From: Pseudothermotoga sp.
GTDB taxonomy: Bacteria; Thermotogota; Thermotogae; Thermotogales; DSM-5069
DNA length: 51,833 bases
NCBI GenBank assembly: GCA_003510135.1
Contig: DOKY01000001.1
Span: forward strand, 1 to 51,833
Reading direction: 5' to 3'
The notes beneath the pieces are model-generated. The model ran no database searches, was not told the origin of the DNA, and was given only the letters and a program-made list of their open reading frames with translations. The position numbers and the translations under genes are program-made. Each line of letters starts with the position of its first letter. Within the stretch, counting starts at the first letter, position 1. Shown here one piece after another: positions 50,486 through 51,833 of the stretch.

Positions 50486-51613
50486 ATGCAATACAGAACC
50501 TTCAAAAACGTGCGCTGTTCCATCTTAGGCTTCGGAGCAATGAGGTTACCCACACTCAACAACGATGATTCACAAATCGATGAAGATAAGGCTATAGAAA
50601 TGATCAGATACGCGATCGATCACGGAGTCAACTACGTCGATACCGCTTATCCTTACCACAGGGGAAGGAGCGAGATACTCGTTGGTAAGGCGCTGAAAGA
50701 CGGCTACAGAGAAAAGACTTTTCTGGCCACGAAGTCCCCTGTTTGGCAAGTGGAAAGTCATGAAGATTTCTACAAATTCCTCGACGAACAGCTGGAAAAA
50801 CTCCAAACCGATCACATCGACATGTACCTGATGCACGCTTTGAGTAAAGAGAGATGGGAAAAGATCAAGAGCCTGAGGTTTGACAAATTCTTCGAACGAG
50901 CGAAGGCAGAGGGAAAGCTTAGATTCGCGGGCTTTTCCTTTCACGACAAATACCCCATCTTCAAAAAAATCATCGACGAATACGATGGCTGGGACTTCTG
51001 TCAGATTCAATTGAACTACATGGACATAAACTACCAAGCCGGCTTGAGGGGTCTGAAGTACGCAGCCTCGAAGGGCTTACCCGTCGTGATAATGGAACCA
51101 CTAAAGGGTGGGAAGCTTGCGAGGTTGCCCGACAGAGCCATGAGCGTTCTCAGAAAAAGCGGAAAGAACTGGTCCGCCGTGGAATGGAGTCTAAGGTGGC
51201 TTGCGAACTTTCCAGAGGTATCTGTCATTCTTAGTGGGATGAGCACTTTCGAACAGGTGAAAGAGAACGTTGAAATAGCAGAGCAGCTGGTACCCAACAA
51301 CTTGACGGAAGAAGAACTCCGTTTGATCGACGAGTTGAGAAAAACTTTGGAGTCCTACGCAGTGATAAACTGTACCGAGTGTGGTTATTGCATGCCATGT
51401 CCCCATGGTGTGGATATTCCTGCGAACTTCAGGTTGTACAACGAAGCGATCATGTTCGAAAATTTCGAGATGGCGAAAGGTGAGTATCGCTGGTTCAGTA
51501 GCCAGAAAATCTCTGCAGCCTTCTGCACCGAATGCGGCGAATGCCTGAGCAAATGCCCGCAGAAACTACAGATACCAGCTTTGATGAAGAAAATCAACGC
51601 AGAATTGAAGTGA
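50486..51613 (+). CDS. aldo/keto reductase with C-terminal 4Fe-4S domain
   Basis: 375 residues from ATG 50486, 7 bases after GGGAGG. The N-terminal barrel has AKR motifs GFGAMRLP, YVDTAYPYHRGRSE (Asp and Tyr) and FLATKSP (Lys). The C terminus carries two cysteine clusters, CTECGYCMPCPHGVDIP (about 292-308) and CTECGECLSKCPQKLQIP, typical of the predicted iron-sulfur aldo/keto reductases of anaerobes. Only 2 bases after the TetR gene, hence under the same control; it may reduce the compound that induces the exporter. Confidence 0.93.
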   Translation: MQYRTFKNVRCSILGFGAMRLPTLNNDDSQIDEDKAIEMIRYAIDHGVNYVDTAYPYHRGRSEILVGKALKDGYREKTFLATKSPVWQVESHEDFYKFLDEQLEKLQTDHIDMYLMHALSKERWEKIKSLRFDKFFERAKAEGKLRFAGFSFHDKYPIFKKIIDEYDGWDFCQIQLNYMDINYQAGLRGLKYAASKGLPVVIMEPLKGGKLARLPDRAMSVLRKSGKNWSAVEWSLRWLANFPEVSVILSGMSTFEQVKENVEIAEQLVPNNLTEEELRLIDELRKTLESYAVINCTECGYCMPCPHGVDIPANFRLYNEAIMFENFEMAKGEYRWFSSQKISAAFCTECGECLSKCPQKLQIPALMKKINAELK

Positions 51614-51620
51614 AAGCTTG

Positions 51621-51833
51621 ATCGCGCGGCGTTTTAGTTTCTTGGTATCCATACCTCCGGAGGAAAAAGAATAGGAAGCAGCTGCGGTACAACGGAGCAA
51701 AGCGTTGAACCATCGACGCTTTAAAAGCGTATTCAAGCGCAAAAAGAAACATCTTGCGGGCTGGATGATTCCTGGTATGGGTGAAGCGAAGCTTTTGAAA
51801 AACGTCAAAGGCGGGCAAAAGCCCGCCTTTTCA
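51621..51833 (+). ncRNA. candidate structured non-coding RNA
   Basis: After the reductase stop there is no good reading frame, but pairing is dense: GGCGTTTT (51628-51635) with AAAACGTC (51799-51806, one G-U), GTTTCTT (51637-51643) with AAGAAAC (51744-51750), a GGTA/TACC hairpin (51644-51655), the self-complementary CCTCCGGAGG (51654-51663) and a 6-bp ACGCTT/AAGCGT hairpin (51716-51730), all ending in a terminator. I could not match it to SRP RNA, tmRNA, RNase P RNA or convincingly to 6S RNA. No upstream promoter was clear. It could instead be a 3' untranslated region or a decayed gene. Confidence 0.4.
51807..51831 (+). terminator. rho-independent terminator at the window end
   Basis: 10-bp perfect stem (AAAGGCGGGC with GCCCGCCTTT), AAAA loop, and a TTTT run. 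It ends the transcript from the reductase gene or from the RNA candidate. Confidence 0.88.

Noticed and set aside
51654..51690. Possible SRP RNA (GGAAGCAGC-like segment)
   Set aside because: The segment lacks the GGTCAGG and GGAA-tetraloop context of helix 8; the match to the SRP core is too short.

Overview
The window comes from a thermophilic bacterium of the phylum Thermotogota, most likely Pseudothermotoga or a close relative. This is inferred from gene content and protein style: GH42 galactosidase with an ABC sugar transporter, a lysine/ornithine-type racemase, uxaC, the Thermotoga-type SPOUT methyltransferase beside trmD, strong GGAGG ribosome sites, many GTG/TTG starts, and tightly packed genes with 4-base overlaps. 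No 16S gene is present, so the genus is not proven. No insertion sequence, prophage, CRISPR array, rRNA or replication origin was found.

Layout. (a) 1-467: a possible 3' gene end and an unexplained stretch rich in inverted repeats. (b) 468-7910, minus strand: a sugar operon (binding protein, two permeases, GH42 beta-galactosidase, LacI regulator, metallo-hydrolase, a LysO-like exporter split into two genes) read from one promoter with a perfect 22-bp LacI-type palindrome. (c) 8065-15404: alkaline phosphatase, a PlsY/polyprenol-kinase-like fusion, a DUF523-DUF1722 protein, a DUF4382-like lipoprotein, an S9 peptidase and a free-standing pyruvate-kinase-C-like protein. (d) 15406-23192, minus strand: a nine-gene operon, ftcD-hutI-rlmH-corC-cdd-era-racemase-uxaC-small protein, mixing histidine and uronate catabolism with ribosome maturation. 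(e) 23235-29899, plus strand: MscS channel, DEDDh exonuclease, PIN-PhoH ATPase, ABC-2 exporter, M42 aminopeptidase, TSUP permease; then a convergent MFS gene.

(f) 31316-36904, plus strand: the translation/export operon ffh-rpsP-khpA-rimM-trmD-SPOUT methyltransferase-rplS-lepB, closed by a terminator, then upp. (g) 37136-43392, plus strand: a tripartite tricarboxylate transporter (tctC, tctB, tctA), a creatinase-like M24 protein without canonical metal ligands, a Gfo/Idh/MocA dehydrogenase and a lone TRAP binding protein; this looks like an uptake and breakdown unit for an unidentified organic acid. (h) 43553-43713: tRNA-Glu(CTC) with its own promoter and terminator. (i) 43902-47990: a short arginase-fold protein, an SLC45-like MFS transporter, an RNase Z-like hydrolase and a flavin disulfide reductase. 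(j) 48098-51613: ABC exporter, TetR regulator and iron-sulfur aldo/keto reductase behind a promoter carrying two near-identical 16-bp palindromes. The window ends in about 200 bases that look like a structured RNA followed by a terminator.

The best leads for new biology are the TTT/M24/Gfo-Idh/orphan-DctP cluster, the acyltransferase-kinase fusion, the divergent arginase-like protein and the terminal RNA candidate.
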